Assembly: GCA_025210655.1 (NCBI GenBank)
Contig: JAOARG010000040.1
Span: 1-64,000, forward strand
DNA from: Bacillota bacterium
Lineage (GTDB): Bacteria > Bacillota > Clostridia > Peptostreptococcales > Acidaminobacteraceae
DNA length: 64,000 bases
Direction of reading: 5' to 3'
Shown here piece by piece: positions 8,550-18,646 of this stretch (its first letter is position 1; each line of letters starts with the position of its first letter). Under the pieces are notes generated by a model. It searched no databases. It worked only from the letters and a program-made list of their open reading frames with translations, and had not been told where the DNA came from. The translations under genes were made by a program, and so were the position numbers.

Positions 8550-9974
8550 TTGGATAGGGTAGAGTTGGGAACTAAAGCATCTTTGAAAAATAGAAAATTT
8601 AAGTTTCCAAATGCATTTGTAGTACTTTTTTTCATCATTGTAATAGTAAGTATTTGTACCTACATAGTACCATCTGGGAGCTATGACAGGATTCTTGTAG
8701 ATGGAAGAACAGTTGTTGATCCCAGTACATTTAAATATATAGAACAAACTCCTATAGGCGTATTTGAAATGTTTAAGGCTATTCCCATAGGAATTCAAAA
8801 CACAGCAAATCTTATTATTATGATTTTGATTATTGGTGGAGCCATTAATCTTGTAAATGAAACAGGGGCAATTGAGTCTGCTGTAATTACCTTAAAAGAT
8901 AAAATAGGTGATAAGAGAGCATCCCTTGTCCTTGGGGGAATAGTATTGTTTTTCGGAACTCTTGGGGCCTTTGTAGGCATGCTGGAGGCAGCCATACCAT
9001 TTGCTGCACTGAGCATAGGGATTTGTATATCCTTGGGATATGACGTACTTGTGGGAGTATCACTTCCCTTTATTGGAATTGTCATGGGCTTTACAGCTGG
9101 ACCAACTAATCCTTGGACAGTTGGAGTTGGTCATTTAATTGGAGAATTACCTGTATATTCAGGAATAACATATAGAATAATAATATTTGCTATTTATATG
9201 ATTGTTTCCATAGCCTATATTGTAAAATACGGCAACAAGGTAAAAAAGGATAAATCAAAAAGTCTGGTATATGATATTGATTTCTCCCATATAAATAGTG
9301 ACGATGGTGAAAAGAAAATCGATTTTACCGTAAAGAGAAAAATCATACTGTTAATGTTTATTATGACATTATCAGCAGTAGTATTTGGTACCCTAAAACT
9401 TAAGTGGGGAACAACAGAAATGTCAGCCACTTATATTATTGGTGCAACCCTTATAGGAATAGTAAATGGATTTGATGGAGATACAATAGCAGTGAAGTTT
9501 TTAGATGGTGGTAAATCACTATTTGTAGCTGCAATGGCTATTGGTGTATCAAGATCAATCCAAGTAATAATGGAACAGGGACATATAGCTGATACAATAA
9601 TAAATAATGTGTCTGGTATAATATCATCCTTCCCATTATGGATTTCAGGTATATGCATGTTTATTTTGCAGTGCTTTATAAACTTCTTTATACCTTCTGG
9701 GAGTGGTCAGGCACTAATTACCCTTCCTACAATGCTTCCTATATCAGATATAGTTGGGCTAAACAGACAAATAGCAATTCTTGCATATCAGTTTGGAGAT
9801 GGAATAACTAATCTTTTCTATCCAACAGTAGGATGTTTAATAGGATTCCTAGAGTTTTCTAAAATTCCATTCAAGAAGTGGATAAGATATATAATGCCAT
9901 TGGTAGGTATACTATTTATGATTAATGTAATACTTCTAACATTGGCTGTAGCAATAAATTATGGACCATATTAA
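8550..9974 (+). CDS. YfcC/DcuC-family transporter
   Basis: 474 residues with about 11-12 transmembrane segments. The start is TTG 8550 after GAGGTGAG. The N terminus (FVVLFFIIVIVSICTYIVPSGSYDR) and the C-terminal FINFFIPSGSGQA...LAYQFGDGITNLFYPT region match the YfcC branch of the C4-dicarboxylate/basic amino-acid uptake superfamily. It probably exchanges or imports an organic anion or amino acid. It may belong to the hydroxylase operon, with 102 bases and a hairpin between it and the gene before. A terminator follows. Confidence 0.8.
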   Translation: MDRVELGTKASLKNRKFKFPNAFVVLFFIIVIVSICTYIVPSGSYDRILVDGRTVVDPSTFKYIEQTPIGVFEMFKAIPIGIQNTANLIIMILIIGGAINLVNETGAIESAVITLKDKIGDKRASLVLGGIVLFFGTLGAFVGMLEAAIPFAALSIGICISLGYDVLVGVSLPFIGIVMGFTAGPTNPWTVGVGHLIGELPVYSGITYRIIIFAIYMIVSIAYIVKYGNKVKKDKSKSLVYDIDFSHINSDDGEKKIDFTVKRKIILLMFIMTLSAVVFGTLKLKWGTTEMSATYIIGATLIGIVNGFDGDTIAVKFLDGGKSLFVAAMAIGVSRSIQVIMEQGHIADTIINNVSGIISSFPLWISGICMFILQCFINFFIPSGSGQALITLPTMLPISDIVGLNRQIAILAYQFGDGITNLFYPTVGCLIGFLEFSKIPFKKWIRYIMPLVGILFMINVILLTLAVAINYGPY

Positions 9975-10003
9975 AAGAATATAGATTTGAAATACCTATA
10001 TAT

Positions 10004-10044
10004 AATGGACTGGATCGTGGTGTAAACTATGGTACGGTCCATTT
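10004..10044 (+). terminator. Probable terminator after the YfcC-family gene
   Basis: AATGGAC pairs with GTCCATT across a long loop and ends in a short T-run. It sits 30 bases after the stop codon. Confidence 0.55.
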
Positions 10045-10078
10045 GTGCATTAAATGGTTAGGTGTGTTTGGGCACAAG

Positions 10079-10232
10079 AGGGGAATCGCACCATATTCTA
10101 TGTGCTGGGGGAAATGATTTTCTAAAGAAAATAAGGGGAAAAGGAAGAAGTTTTCGAGCAAATCATCAACGCCCTTCCCATTCACCGTTTCCCCTTCAAA
10201 GTACCAACTTTTAAATTCCCCTTTTCAGCTAA
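10079..10232. repeat. Inverted linker-hairpin array, linker AGGGGAAT
   Basis: The left half has linkers AGGGGAATC (10079), TGGGGGAAA (10106) and AGGGGAAAAGG (10134), separated by GCA-CATA/TATG-TGC and ATTTTCT-AA-AGAAAAT hairpins. The right half has the reverse complement: TTTCCCCTT (10188) and TTCCCCTTTTCAGCTAA (10216), with AAAGT/ACTTT between them. Its right end matches the array at 29740-29936 (TTCCCCTTTTCAGCTAA), so the two are copies of one element family. No gene was found in 9975-10280. Confidence 0.7.
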
Positions 10233-10280
10233 AATATTGTGATATATTATTATTAGATTACATATAAAGGAGATTATACA

Positions 10281-10781
10281 ATGAATGGAAAACTAGTGAT
10301 GCTAACAGATAAAAATATTTCTGAAATCCAAAAGCTATGTGAAAATACTAATGACTATTTCATTATGGAAAATGGAAAGGGCACATCTAAGGAAGAATAC
10401 AAGGAAATTTTAGAATCATTACCTCCTGGATCTAGTATGGAGGATAAATATGTATTTGGATATTACAATGAAGATGGGAAATTAGTTGGATTGATAGATA
10501 TTATTGCTGGATATCCAAATGAAGGTATTTGGATGCTAGGACTCCTTATTATTGATTCCATGGAGAGAAACAAAGGCTATGGTGAGGCTCTATACAGGGA
10601 AGTTGAAAAGTTTGTAAAAGATAAGGGCGGAAAAACAATAAGAATAGCAGTGTTTGAAGAAAATAAAAATGCCTTTGTCTTTTGGAATAAGCAAGGGTTC
10701 AAATTTAAAGAAGTAAAGGAAAGAGATAAATATGATGGTGGTAAAAGAAATATAAGTATAATGCTGAAAAGTGTATGTTAA
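10281..10781 (+). CDS. GNAT-family N-acetyltransferase
   Basis: 166 residues. The acetyl-CoA-binding core is visible as LGLLIIDSMERNKGYGEALYREV (about 85-107, the R-x-x-G-x-G/A site being RNKGYG), with the closing strand NAFVFWNKQGFKF typical of the fold. The start is ATG 10281 after AAAGGAG. It is a single gene with its own terminator, between unrelated units. The acceptor substrate cannot be read from the sequence. Confidence 0.88.
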   Translation: MNGKLVMLTDKNISEIQKLCENTNDYFIMENGKGTSKEEYKEILESLPPGSSMEDKYVFGYYNEDGKLVGLIDIIAGYPNEGIWMLGLLIIDSMERNKGYGEALYREVEKFVKDKGGKTIRIAVFEENKNAFVFWNKQGFKFKEVKERDKYDGGKRNISIMLKSVC

Positions 10782-10797
10782 TTCTTTAGTAAATTAT

Positions 10798-10828
10798 CAG
10801 TCTCAAATTAATGGGACTGATTTTTTTC
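10798..10828 (+). terminator. Terminator of the GNAT gene
   Basis: CAGTCTC pairs with GGGACTG (one G-T pair) and is followed by seven T's. Confidence 0.85.
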
Positions 10829-11055
10829 TACAATTATATTTATAATTTCATTTGAACAGGTTAAGCAATCCTTCTTCACGGGAGCATCGATTCCTTTCTT
10901 AAAAGTATTTAACTTTGTTCTTTATCATAGGAAAATGAAAAATTAATGATGATGTGTCCTTAGCGTAAATAAATTTTTAATCTTTATATTATATACTTAA
11001 TAGCATATAAATTAAGCTGTAATAAATACTATTAATAAATAAGGATGATGAGAAA

Positions 11056-14000
11056 ATGAGAATACTAGAAAAACTTAAGAAATATTGTTCTAATTATGAT
11101 AAAAAAATTCAAAAGTCTATAGATGACTATATAAATAATGGTGGGGATTTGCTTACAATTTTTGATTCTGTAGATAATAGACTGTACTATGAAATAAATA
11201 ATTATACATGGTCTTGGTCATATGACGTTGAGTATGATGATATGAATGTAAGGACATTTAATCTATCTGCAATGTTAATGGAAAAAGATAAAATATATAA
11301 GCTGGACAAGGCTTGGATTAATGCATCATTTGAAAAAGATCCACTAGTTCCATCATATTTATATGTCCTTGCAAACTTTAGATTTAATATAGTAAGACTT
11401 ACAAGAGGTGATGGGAATCTATCTAGTAATGGTTACTGGTATTGTGAAGATTATCAAAAGTATAAACCCTACATAGATACTATCTATGAAAATACTTCTA
11501 ATGAAGTATTAAGGGCTCAAATACAATTTTGCAGGTATATTAATGAAGATAATAAGGATTCCCTTGATTATGTTGTTAACAATATATCTAAATATGCTAA
11601 AGAAATGACAAATATAAAAAATGAATATGCTTTTATAATTTATTGTTTATATAAATTAGACAAAATAAATGAATACGAGGATGTAGACAAGGCTTTTACA
11701 ATTATACATAAAGCATTGTATAGCCTTTCTGGTGAGATAGCTAATGAGAAAAGAGAAGATTTCTATATGGATGAATATAGTCATATGGGGGCTAAGTTTC
11801 AACTTTCTAATGATTGTTTAAGCGAGATAGCTAAGTCGATTATATATAGATCTTATAGGGAGGATATAAGTTTTAAAAGTATAACTTTCTCAAATAATCA
11901 GTATAAGGAAATACTTGAAGTAATACATTCTTTTAATAATACAACTGATATAGCTAGTTCTCTTATACTATATTCATATTTAATAAAGCAATCGAAAGAA
12001 AATGATAAGTATGTAAATGACTTTGAAGATAAATTAAATAGACTTTTTATAGAAGAAAATGAAGCTAAGAATAATAAAGAAGTAATTAAGGACCTAATGA
12101 TTGGAAGAAAAGATAAAGACCAAAAAATATATCACAAGTTTTTTGCCAATCAGAGATATAGTGGCTATATAGATTTATCTTCTTCAATAATGTTTGGTAT
12201 AAGTACTTTGGCTACAAATTATCTAGTATTTAGGGTGATGGGTTATAGATTACTTAAAGAATATATATACGGAAGAGGAAATGATAAAAATAAGTTAAAA
12301 GGTTTAATTGACAATGGGATTAATGAGAACAGCCTTCTTTCTGATATTGAAAGAAATTATGCTTTTAATGGGGATGTGAGGAACTCATACTATGAATATT
12401 TAGATGGAAATACTGAAAAATATAAGGAGAGACTGAAAGGTGAACTGGATGACTCTGTTTATGAGATGCTATTTAATAAGTATTACTATGACATGGAAGT
12501 AAAAGATTTGGAAATTGCCCTTGATGGATTAAAAAGTAAATACAAAAGTGTCCAGAGGGTTTCTAGAGAATATTTCCTAGGTAGAACAGAATACAATTGT
12601 GAACTTGAAGTGCTTTTAAAAGAAAAATTACCTAAGGCAAATAAAGAACTTATTGAATACATTATTGACTATAATAAGCTGCAAATGATGGATATCGAAA
12701 ATACTAGTTTGGATAGTATAGTTGAAGAATTCTATAATCCTAAAAAAATGAACAAGCCTATTGATAAACTAGAAATTGATATTCTTCCTGAGGTTAGGTA
12801 TGAAAATAGCAGTAAAGTTGCATCAAAGGATTTACTAAAATATTATTTAGCAACATTTTTATTAAGTCCGACTGTTGAACTACCACTTACTGCCAGTATA
12901 ATAAAATCTAGACTGAACAAAGATGATTTAAATAATTTAGGTAGACATATTTATAATAAATGGTTTGGTCTAGGAGCAGTTGCAAAAATGAAGATGGCTA
13001 TGGTTTTTGCTGTATACAACTGTGATGAGGCATTTATTATGGACTTTAAAAAGCAAATAGATGAGTGGACTGAAAATTCTAGGGGGGCTATTGCATCTGA
13101 AGGAGTAAAAGCTATGGCCTTCCATGGCAGTGACTATGCACTTATGCAATTAGATGCCATAAGTAGAAAGTATAAAAATAAGATGGTTAAAAATACTGCT
13201 GCTGAGTACTTCCTTATAGCCGCTAAAAATATGGGACTTACAAAAGAAGAACTTGCTGATTTAGTTATTCCTAATCTGGATTTTGATAATAAAAAGGAGT
13301 TAAGACTTGATTACGGAAGCAGAATATTTACAGCTACTTTGAAAGAGGATCTTAAAATAGAGTTATCAAACCCAGATGGAAAAATAATTAAGTCTCTTCC
13401 TAAACCGGGTAAATCAGATGATGAAGATATAGCTAAAGCTTCAAAAAAACAACTTTCAGCAGTTAAAAAACAGCTTAAGACAATAGTGGCATCTCAAAAG
13501 GCTAGACTCGAAAGAGGAATATTTATTGAGAGAAGATGGGATATGGAGACCTTTAATAAGGTATTTGTTAATAATCCTATTATGAATATGTTTGCAGTTA
13601 ATCTGGTATGGGGAAAATATGATTCTGAGAATAACTTAGTTAAATCATTTAGATACATGGATGATGGTACTTTTGCTGATTCTGACTACGAAGAAATTGA
13701 TCTTATTGAAGGTGATGAACTGGGACTTGTACACCCTATGGATTTAAGTTCTGAAGAGTTAGATATGTGGAAAGAAAATCTTGAAGACAATGAGATAATA
13801 CAACCTATAAAACAACTTGAAATTGAAATAGTTGAGATAGATGATGAGAAAATGAATCATACAATATATGAAGAATTTAATGGTGTTAAAATCCCTGCTA
13901 TTAGTTTGGTATCAAAACTTGAAAAACAAGGATGGTATAAAACATCTATAGTAGATGGTGGCGGATATGATGGACTTTTTGTAGAGTTTGAAGAGGTGAA

Positions 14001-14217
14001 CTACGGTGCCCAGATTGATGGTGAGCATCTATATATTGGAATGGGCGATGAGGGTATAACGGTCAGAAATCTAAGATTCTATAAAAGTGGAGCAGTAAAT
14101 AGGGGAAGCTATGTGTATGATGATATCAACCCTTCAAATATTGCAAAATTAAGTGATGTAGAGCCTAAGTTTTTAAATGCTGTAGTTTCACAACTTAGGG
14201 AAATATGCATAAAATAA
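11056..14217 (+). CDS. DUF4132 (MolR-like) domain protein
   Basis: A large 1053-residue, mostly helical protein without membrane segments. The C-terminal third carries the DUF4132 signature: LPKPGKSDDEDIAKASKKQ, then a helix ending in ARLERGIFIERRW, then NMFAVNLVWGKY, LVHPMDLSSEE and IIQPIKQL. The middle region looks like helical repeats. DUF4132 proteins recur next to MoxR-vWA genes, but their biochemical role is not established. It is the first gene of the 11056-20434 operon, with ATG 11056 after AAGGATGATGAG and seven bases before the next gene's upstream GTG. A scaffold or substrate-recognition role is inference. Confidence 0.85.
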   Translation: MRILEKLKKYCSNYDKKIQKSIDDYINNGGDLLTIFDSVDNRLYYEINNYTWSWSYDVEYDDMNVRTFNLSAMLMEKDKIYKLDKAWINASFEKDPLVPSYLYVLANFRFNIVRLTRGDGNLSSNGYWYCEDYQKYKPYIDTIYENTSNEVLRAQIQFCRYINEDNKDSLDYVVNNISKYAKEMTNIKNEYAFIIYCLYKLDKINEYEDVDKAFTIIHKALYSLSGEIANEKREDFYMDEYSHMGAKFQLSNDCLSEIAKSIIYRSYREDISFKSITFSNNQYKEILEVIHSFNNTTDIASSLILYSYLIKQSKENDKYVNDFEDKLNRLFIEENEAKNNKEVIKDLMIGRKDKDQKIYHKFFANQRYSGYIDLSSSIMFGISTLATNYLVFRVMGYRLLKEYIYGRGNDKNKLKGLIDNGINENSLLSDIERNYAFNGDVRNSYYEYLDGNTEKYKERLKGELDDSVYEMLFNKYYYDMEVKDLEIALDGLKSKYKSVQRVSREYFLGRTEYNCELEVLLKEKLPKANKELIEYIIDYNKLQMMDIENTSLDSIVEEFYNPKKMNKPIDKLEIDILPEVRYENSSKVASKDLLKYYLATFLLSPTVELPLTASIIKSRLNKDDLNNLGRHIYNKWFGLGAVAKMKMAMVFAVYNCDEAFIMDFKKQIDEWTENSRGAIASEGVKAMAFHGSDYALMQLDAISRKYKNKMVKNTAAEYFLIAAKNMGLTKEELADLVIPNLDFDNKKELRLDYGSRIFTATLKEDLKIELSNPDGKIIKSLPKPGKSDDEDIAKASKKQLSAVKKQLKTIVASQKARLERGIFIERRWDMETFNKVFVNNPIMNMFAVNLVWGKYDSENNLVKSFRYMDDGTFADSDYEEIDLIEGDELGLVHPMDLSSEELDMWKENLEDNEIIQPIKQLEIEIVEIDDEKMNHTIYEEFNGVKIPAISLVSKLEKQGWYKTSIVDGGGYDGLFVEFEEVNYGAQIDGEHLYIGMGDEGITVRNLRFYKSGAVNRGSYVYDDINPSNIAKLSDVEPKFLNAVVSQLREICIK

Positions 14218-14233
14218 AGAAAAGGTGAGTAGT

Positions 14234-15301
14234 ATGGGGATTCAAAAACTTCCAGTAGAAAAAATATATGAAGATGAAATAAAAAAACTTGTGGAAAATG
14301 AGACAGAATCATGTCCTATAGGTTGGCAGATGTCTCCAAAGTCTGTAAGGAAATTTATACTTGGTGATGAGGTATTAGGAATAAGTAAAAAAATATATGG
14401 TAATGATAAGCTTGTTGAAAGATCAATAGTTACTTTAGCAACAAATAGGGGACTCCTTTTAATAGGAGTTCCTGGTACAGCAAAGACCATGCTAAGCGAA
14501 CTACTTAGTGCTGCAATTTGCAATAATTCCCTTAATACTATACAGGGAAATGCTGCTACTAGTGAAGCAGACCTTAAGTATTCATGGAATTATGCCCTGC
14601 TAATTGCCAATGGACCAAATGAAAATTCACTGATTAAGTCATCAGTAATGAAATCTATGATAGATGGAAGTCTTGTAAGATTTGAGGAAATAACCAGAAC
14701 ACCTCAAGAGGTACAGGATATGCTTATATCTATAATGAGTGATAAGGTTATGATGATAGCAGAGTTTTCTGAAAACAATTATGTTTTTGCAAAAGAGGGC
14801 TTTAATATTATTGCTACAGCCAATACCCTTGATAAAGGTGTAAATGAAATGAGTAGTGCTCTTAAAAGAAGATTTAATATTGAGTTGGTCAAAGCTGTAA
14901 ACAACATAAATATTGAAAAAGAAATAGTTAAAAATCAACTTAAGAATATTGAAGAAAGTCTGATAATAGATGAGGATGTTATAGATATGCTTACCACGGT
15001 TTTTGTAGAAATGAGAAATGGTGAGTCTGTAAATGGGAAGAAGCTAGAAAAACCAAACAAAAATCTTTCTACTGCAGAATTAGTTAATGTTTATCATGAA
15101 TGTGCTATTCATGCAAAATTTTTTAATGATAGTAAGATGGATATGCAAAGCGTCTCGGAAAGTTTAATCAGTTCTTTTGATGTTAAGGATGATTCAGATG
15201 TAAGTGCCCTTAAATATTATTTTGAAAAAATAGTAAAAGAAAGGGCTAGAAGCAGTAAAATATACAAAGAACTTTATAGATCAAGAGTTGGCATGATATG
15301 A
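14234..15301 (+). CDS. MoxR-family AAA+ ATPase
   Basis: 355 residues starting at ATG 14234 after AAAGGTGAG; an earlier in-frame GTG (14225) overlaps that site. It has Walker A GVPGTAKTML (about residue 78), a Walker B-like LVRFEEITRTP, sensor 1 IIATANTLD and an arginine-finger segment ALKRRFNIE. MoxR ATPases act as chaperone-like remodellers working with vWA proteins; the vWA gene is two genes downstream. Its stop overlaps the next gene's start (ATGA). Confidence 0.93.
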   Translation: MGIQKLPVEKIYEDEIKKLVENETESCPIGWQMSPKSVRKFILGDEVLGISKKIYGNDKLVERSIVTLATNRGLLLIGVPGTAKTMLSELLSAAICNNSLNTIQGNAATSEADLKYSWNYALLIANGPNENSLIKSSVMKSMIDGSLVRFEEITRTPQEVQDMLISIMSDKVMMIAEFSENNYVFAKEGFNIIATANTLDKGVNEMSSALKRRFNIELVKAVNNINIEKEIVKNQLKNIEESLIIDEDVIDMLTTVFVEMRNGESVNGKKLEKPNKNLSTAELVNVYHECAIHAKFFNDSKMDMQSVSESLISSFDVKDDSDVSALKYYFEKIVKERARSSKIYKELYRSRVGMI

Positions 15302-17562
15302 AAATAAATCTTGATAAGTATATGAATAAGGAATTGTTTTTTTTCCCAGTAAGACATCATAGTTTGCTAAGTTCAAAGTTTTTAAAAAAGGCCATAAATG
15401 TATTTAAGCCTGAAGTTATTCTTATAGAGGGGCCCAGTGATGCTAATCATCTAATAGAAAACATTGCTAAGTCAAAAATGCCAGTTTCTATTTATGGAAA
15501 TGTTGATAATAAGGAAATAAAGATAGGTATAAATTTTCCTTTTTTTGATACATCCCCTGAATATCTAGCTATAGTTTATGGTGTAGAAAAGGGTATAGAA
15601 ACTAAATTTATAGATTTACCCGTATATGATATTGATACTGTAAGGGAGAAAAAAATAAATTTTGAGTATTCTAATTTTATTTTAGAATTGGTGAAAAAAA
15701 GTGGTTTAGAAAGTTTTGATGAATACTATGAAAAATATTTCGAAATAGCTTTAAGTGATAAAAATCTTGAAGATTATATGGGTCAAATCCTGACGTATTG
15801 TAGTATTACCAGGGAACTTACTCCTTCAAATTCATATAATGATTTAAGGGAGGCTTATATGGCCAGTAATATTAGGGACTATAAGGGAAGAAAAACCCTA
15901 GTAATAACAGGTGTTTTTCATAGTGTAGTTCTTCCTAGTTTGATTAGTGATGAAATTGATATAGATATAGATAATCAAGTAAGTAAAGAACTTACTCAAA
16001 ATAATAAGAACTATTTGATACCATATAATGTTCAAAATATATCTAGTCTAAATGGTTATGGGGCTGGGATATATTATCCTTATTATTATAAGATACTATT
16101 TAAAAATGCTTTAAATCCTAGGGATACTTTTGTTGAACTACTTACTAAGTATTCAAGAAATAAGAAAAAGCAGATACCCTTGCCGAAGATCATAAGTGCA
16201 GTGGATTTAGCTTATGGTTTGGCCTCACTTAGGGATAAGAAATCTCCCGGGGTGTATGAATTGTTTGACGGAGCAATAAGCGCCTTTACAGAATTTAATC
16301 AGTACTTTGATATTAGTGGAATACTTGATGATTTTAAGAAGTATTTAATAGGAAATGAATATGGACAAGTTAATGACATGTCAAATCTTCCACCAATTGT
16401 GGAAGATTTTCAATTTCAAATTGAGAAATATAATTTCACTAAAGCAAATACTACTTATACACTCAATTTACTTGATAATAGAAATGCATATAGAAGGAGT
16501 GTGTTTTTAAATAAGCTCCTATACCTTGAAATTGATTTTGCTGTGAAGATAAAAGGTATAGATTTGTTTGATATTGATATTGATATAGATAATTCTATGG
16601 CACAAATATATAAGATAAGTAGTAAAGAGTTGATTATGCCTTCCATAATAGAAGTTGCCTTTTTAGGTGAAAGTATAGATATGGCAGTACAGTCAAAGCT
16701 TAAACTTGAAATTAGGAAGGCCGATAGCCTTAGTAGTGCAGTGTCTTCTTTAAAAGTCTGTGTAGTATTACAGATAGATAGTAATATTGATGAGATAATA
16801 AGTAAGATAAGATACATGATAGTAGAAGAAAATAACATAGTTGAGATGGCTAGGGCATTTGAAGATGTATCTAAGATGGCTTATTATTATGAGACTTTTG
16901 GAAGTGAATATTCACTTAAGCTTGATAACTTAGTCAATGAACTTTATATAAAATTGATGATTTTATTTCAGAATTTAGAAGAAATGACTATTGAGGATGA
17001 AGGAAAATTATCTAGTTCTTTAAATGATATATATTCATTTGTAAGTAGATCTATAAATGATAGTATAGATAAAAGTCTCTTTGAAGAAAGTCTTATAGTC
17101 TTATCAAGTAAAAGATGGACAACTTCATTGAAGGGAATAAGCCTTTCGATTCTTTATATTTTGGGACTTATAAATGAGAAAGAGCTAATACTAGAAATTA
17201 ATAATAATTTTGTCCTAAGTGAAAGAAAAATAGAGGGAACAATCTTATTTTTAAAGTATCTTTTACTTAACAATTATCAGCTACTATTAAATAATAATAA
17301 ATTCCTTATAATTTTAAATGATTTTATAAGTGATATAGATACTGATAATTTTTTAAAGATACTTCCTGATTTAAGAAGGACATTTACAAGATTAAGACCT
17401 ACAGAAACAATAAGGCTTAGTAAAAATATAAGAGAGTTAAATGATATATCAAAGAATCCCCTAGTAAAGTTTGATATAAGCGAAGAGGATTTTATTAGAA
17501 ATAGTAAAGTAGAAGAATTATGCATAAAGGAATTGAAACAGCGAGGAGTATTTTATGAATAA
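15298..17562 (+). CDS. DUF5682 family protein
   Basis: 754 residues. The N terminus (FFPVRHHSLLSSKFLKKAI, then VILIEGPSDAN) is the conserved opening of DUF5682 proteins, which occur almost always beside MoxR, vWA and SWIM genes. A GVFHSVVLPSL segment near residue 200 resembles the TraB/ChaN-like fold, a loose similarity judged by eye. The remainder is helical and acidic. It overlaps the MoxR gene by four bases and the vWA gene by eight, indicating coupled translation. Its activity is unknown. Confidence 0.85.
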   Translation: MKINLDKYMNKELFFFPVRHHSLLSSKFLKKAINVFKPEVILIEGPSDANHLIENIAKSKMPVSIYGNVDNKEIKIGINFPFFDTSPEYLAIVYGVEKGIETKFIDLPVYDIDTVREKKINFEYSNFILELVKKSGLESFDEYYEKYFEIALSDKNLEDYMGQILTYCSITRELTPSNSYNDLREAYMASNIRDYKGRKTLVITGVFHSVVLPSLISDEIDIDIDNQVSKELTQNNKNYLIPYNVQNISSLNGYGAGIYYPYYYKILFKNALNPRDTFVELLTKYSRNKKKQIPLPKIISAVDLAYGLASLRDKKSPGVYELFDGAISAFTEFNQYFDISGILDDFKKYLIGNEYGQVNDMSNLPPIVEDFQFQIEKYNFTKANTTYTLNLLDNRNAYRRSVFLNKLLYLEIDFAVKIKGIDLFDIDIDIDNSMAQIYKISSKELIMPSIIEVAFLGESIDMAVQSKLKLEIRKADSLSSAVSSLKVCVVLQIDSNIDEIISKIRYMIVEENNIVEMARAFEDVSKMAYYYETFGSEYSLKLDNLVNELYIKLMILFQNLEEMTIEDEGKLSSSLNDIYSFVSRSINDSIDKSLFEESLIVLSSKRWTTSLKGISLSILYILGLINEKELILEINNNFVLSERKIEGTILFLKYLLLNNYQLLLNNNKFLIILNDFISDIDTDNFLKILPDLRRTFTRLRPTETIRLSKNIRELNDISKNPLVKFDISEEDFIRNSKVEELCIKELKQRGVFYE

Positions 17563-18646
17563 TTTAGAAAAATGGAGGTTAATACTTGGAAAATTTTCAA
17601 AGGACAACTTGAGTTTCGAAATGTCAGAAGATAATTTGGCAATAGAAGAACTTCTAGATAGTGTGTATGATAGTGAGTATTCTGAGGGGAAAGGAATGTA
17701 TGGTGAAAAGTCCAGTGGATTACTTGTTATTAAAAATTTAAAGAATGTAAATAATATACTTGAACAAAATATAGTCAATAAAATTGCAACTGATGCATTT
17801 GAAACATATGGTATGTATGACGTACTTTCGGATGATAGTTACTTGGATAATGCCAAGGCTGATGTTGAATTACTGAAGAATCTTATTATGTACAAAGATT
17901 ATTCAAAGGAAGAAGATAGAAGTAAGATTAAGTATAAAATAAGACAAGTTGCAAATGAAATAAAAAAAGAGCTTATGTCCGTGATTGATTTATCTAATAT
18001 TGGAAGTATAAGTAAGACTGCTTCATCAATATATAATAAAACTAAAAATATAGATATTAAGAAGACAATTGAGAATAATATTAGAGATTATAATAAAGAA
18101 AATGAAAAGCTCTATGTAAAGGATATATATTTTTATCCAAATAAGGCAAAGAATAAGCCTGTTGATATAATACTCCTTGTAGATTGTAGTGGAAGTATGG
18201 TTAAATCTTTGATTTATGTAGCGATAGTTGCATCTATTTTTTATAATATCAGTAATATAGATATAAAAATCGTGTTGTTTGATACTAGGATAGTAAATTT
18301 ATCAGAGGCTAAAGAAGACCCAATAGATATACTCCTAGATGTACAGTTGGGTGGGGGAACAGATGTAGCTTCTGCAATTGCTTATTCGAGAAAATTTATT
18401 AAAAAAGTTGATAAGACACTTTTTCTAGTAATTACTGATTTGTTCTCAGAAGAAAGAACAATGTTAAAGGAGTTTGAAGAACTAAAAAATACTGGAGTTA
18501 GAAGCTTAGTTTTTACTGGTATAGATGATAATTCCAACTCATATTATAATTCGAATTTCGCTAAAAAACTTGAGAAGATAGGAATATCTGTTGAGAGTGT
18601 AACTGTAAAGGAGTTAGCTAATTATATAAAAGGGGCCTCAAAATGA
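17555..18646 (+). CDS. von Willebrand factor A domain protein (MoxR partner)
   Basis: 363 residues. The N-terminal half is a helical region and the C-terminal half a vWA domain with a complete metal-ion-dependent adhesion site: DCSGSM (from about residue 210), the threonine in GGGTD and the aspartate in VITDLF. No signal peptide or membrane helix is seen, so it is cytoplasmic. vWA-MoxR pairs work together in metal-dependent protein remodelling. The gene starts within the end of the DUF5682 gene and overlaps the SWIM gene by four bases. Confidence 0.93.
   Translation: MNNLEKWRLILGKFSKDNLSFEMSEDNLAIEELLDSVYDSEYSEGKGMYGEKSSGLLVIKNLKNVNNILEQNIVNKIATDAFETYGMYDVLSDDSYLDNAKADVELLKNLIMYKDYSKEEDRSKIKYKIRQVANEIKKELMSVIDLSNIGSISKTASSIYNKTKNIDIKKTIENNIRDYNKENEKLYVKDIYFYPNKAKNKPVDIILLVDCSGSMVKSLIYVAIVASIFYNISNIDIKIVLFDTRIVNLSEAKEDPIDILLDVQLGGGTDVASAIAYSRKFIKKVDKTLFLVITDLFSEERTMLKEFEELKNTGVRSLVFTGIDDNSNSYYNSNFAKKLEKIGISVESVTVKELANYIKGASK

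Noticed and set aside
8475..8798. Minus-strand open frame opposite the YfcC-family gene
   Set aside because: It overlaps a well-supported transporter gene and the intergenic hairpin and has no ribosome binding site or family resemblance. Other antisense frames were left out for the same reason.
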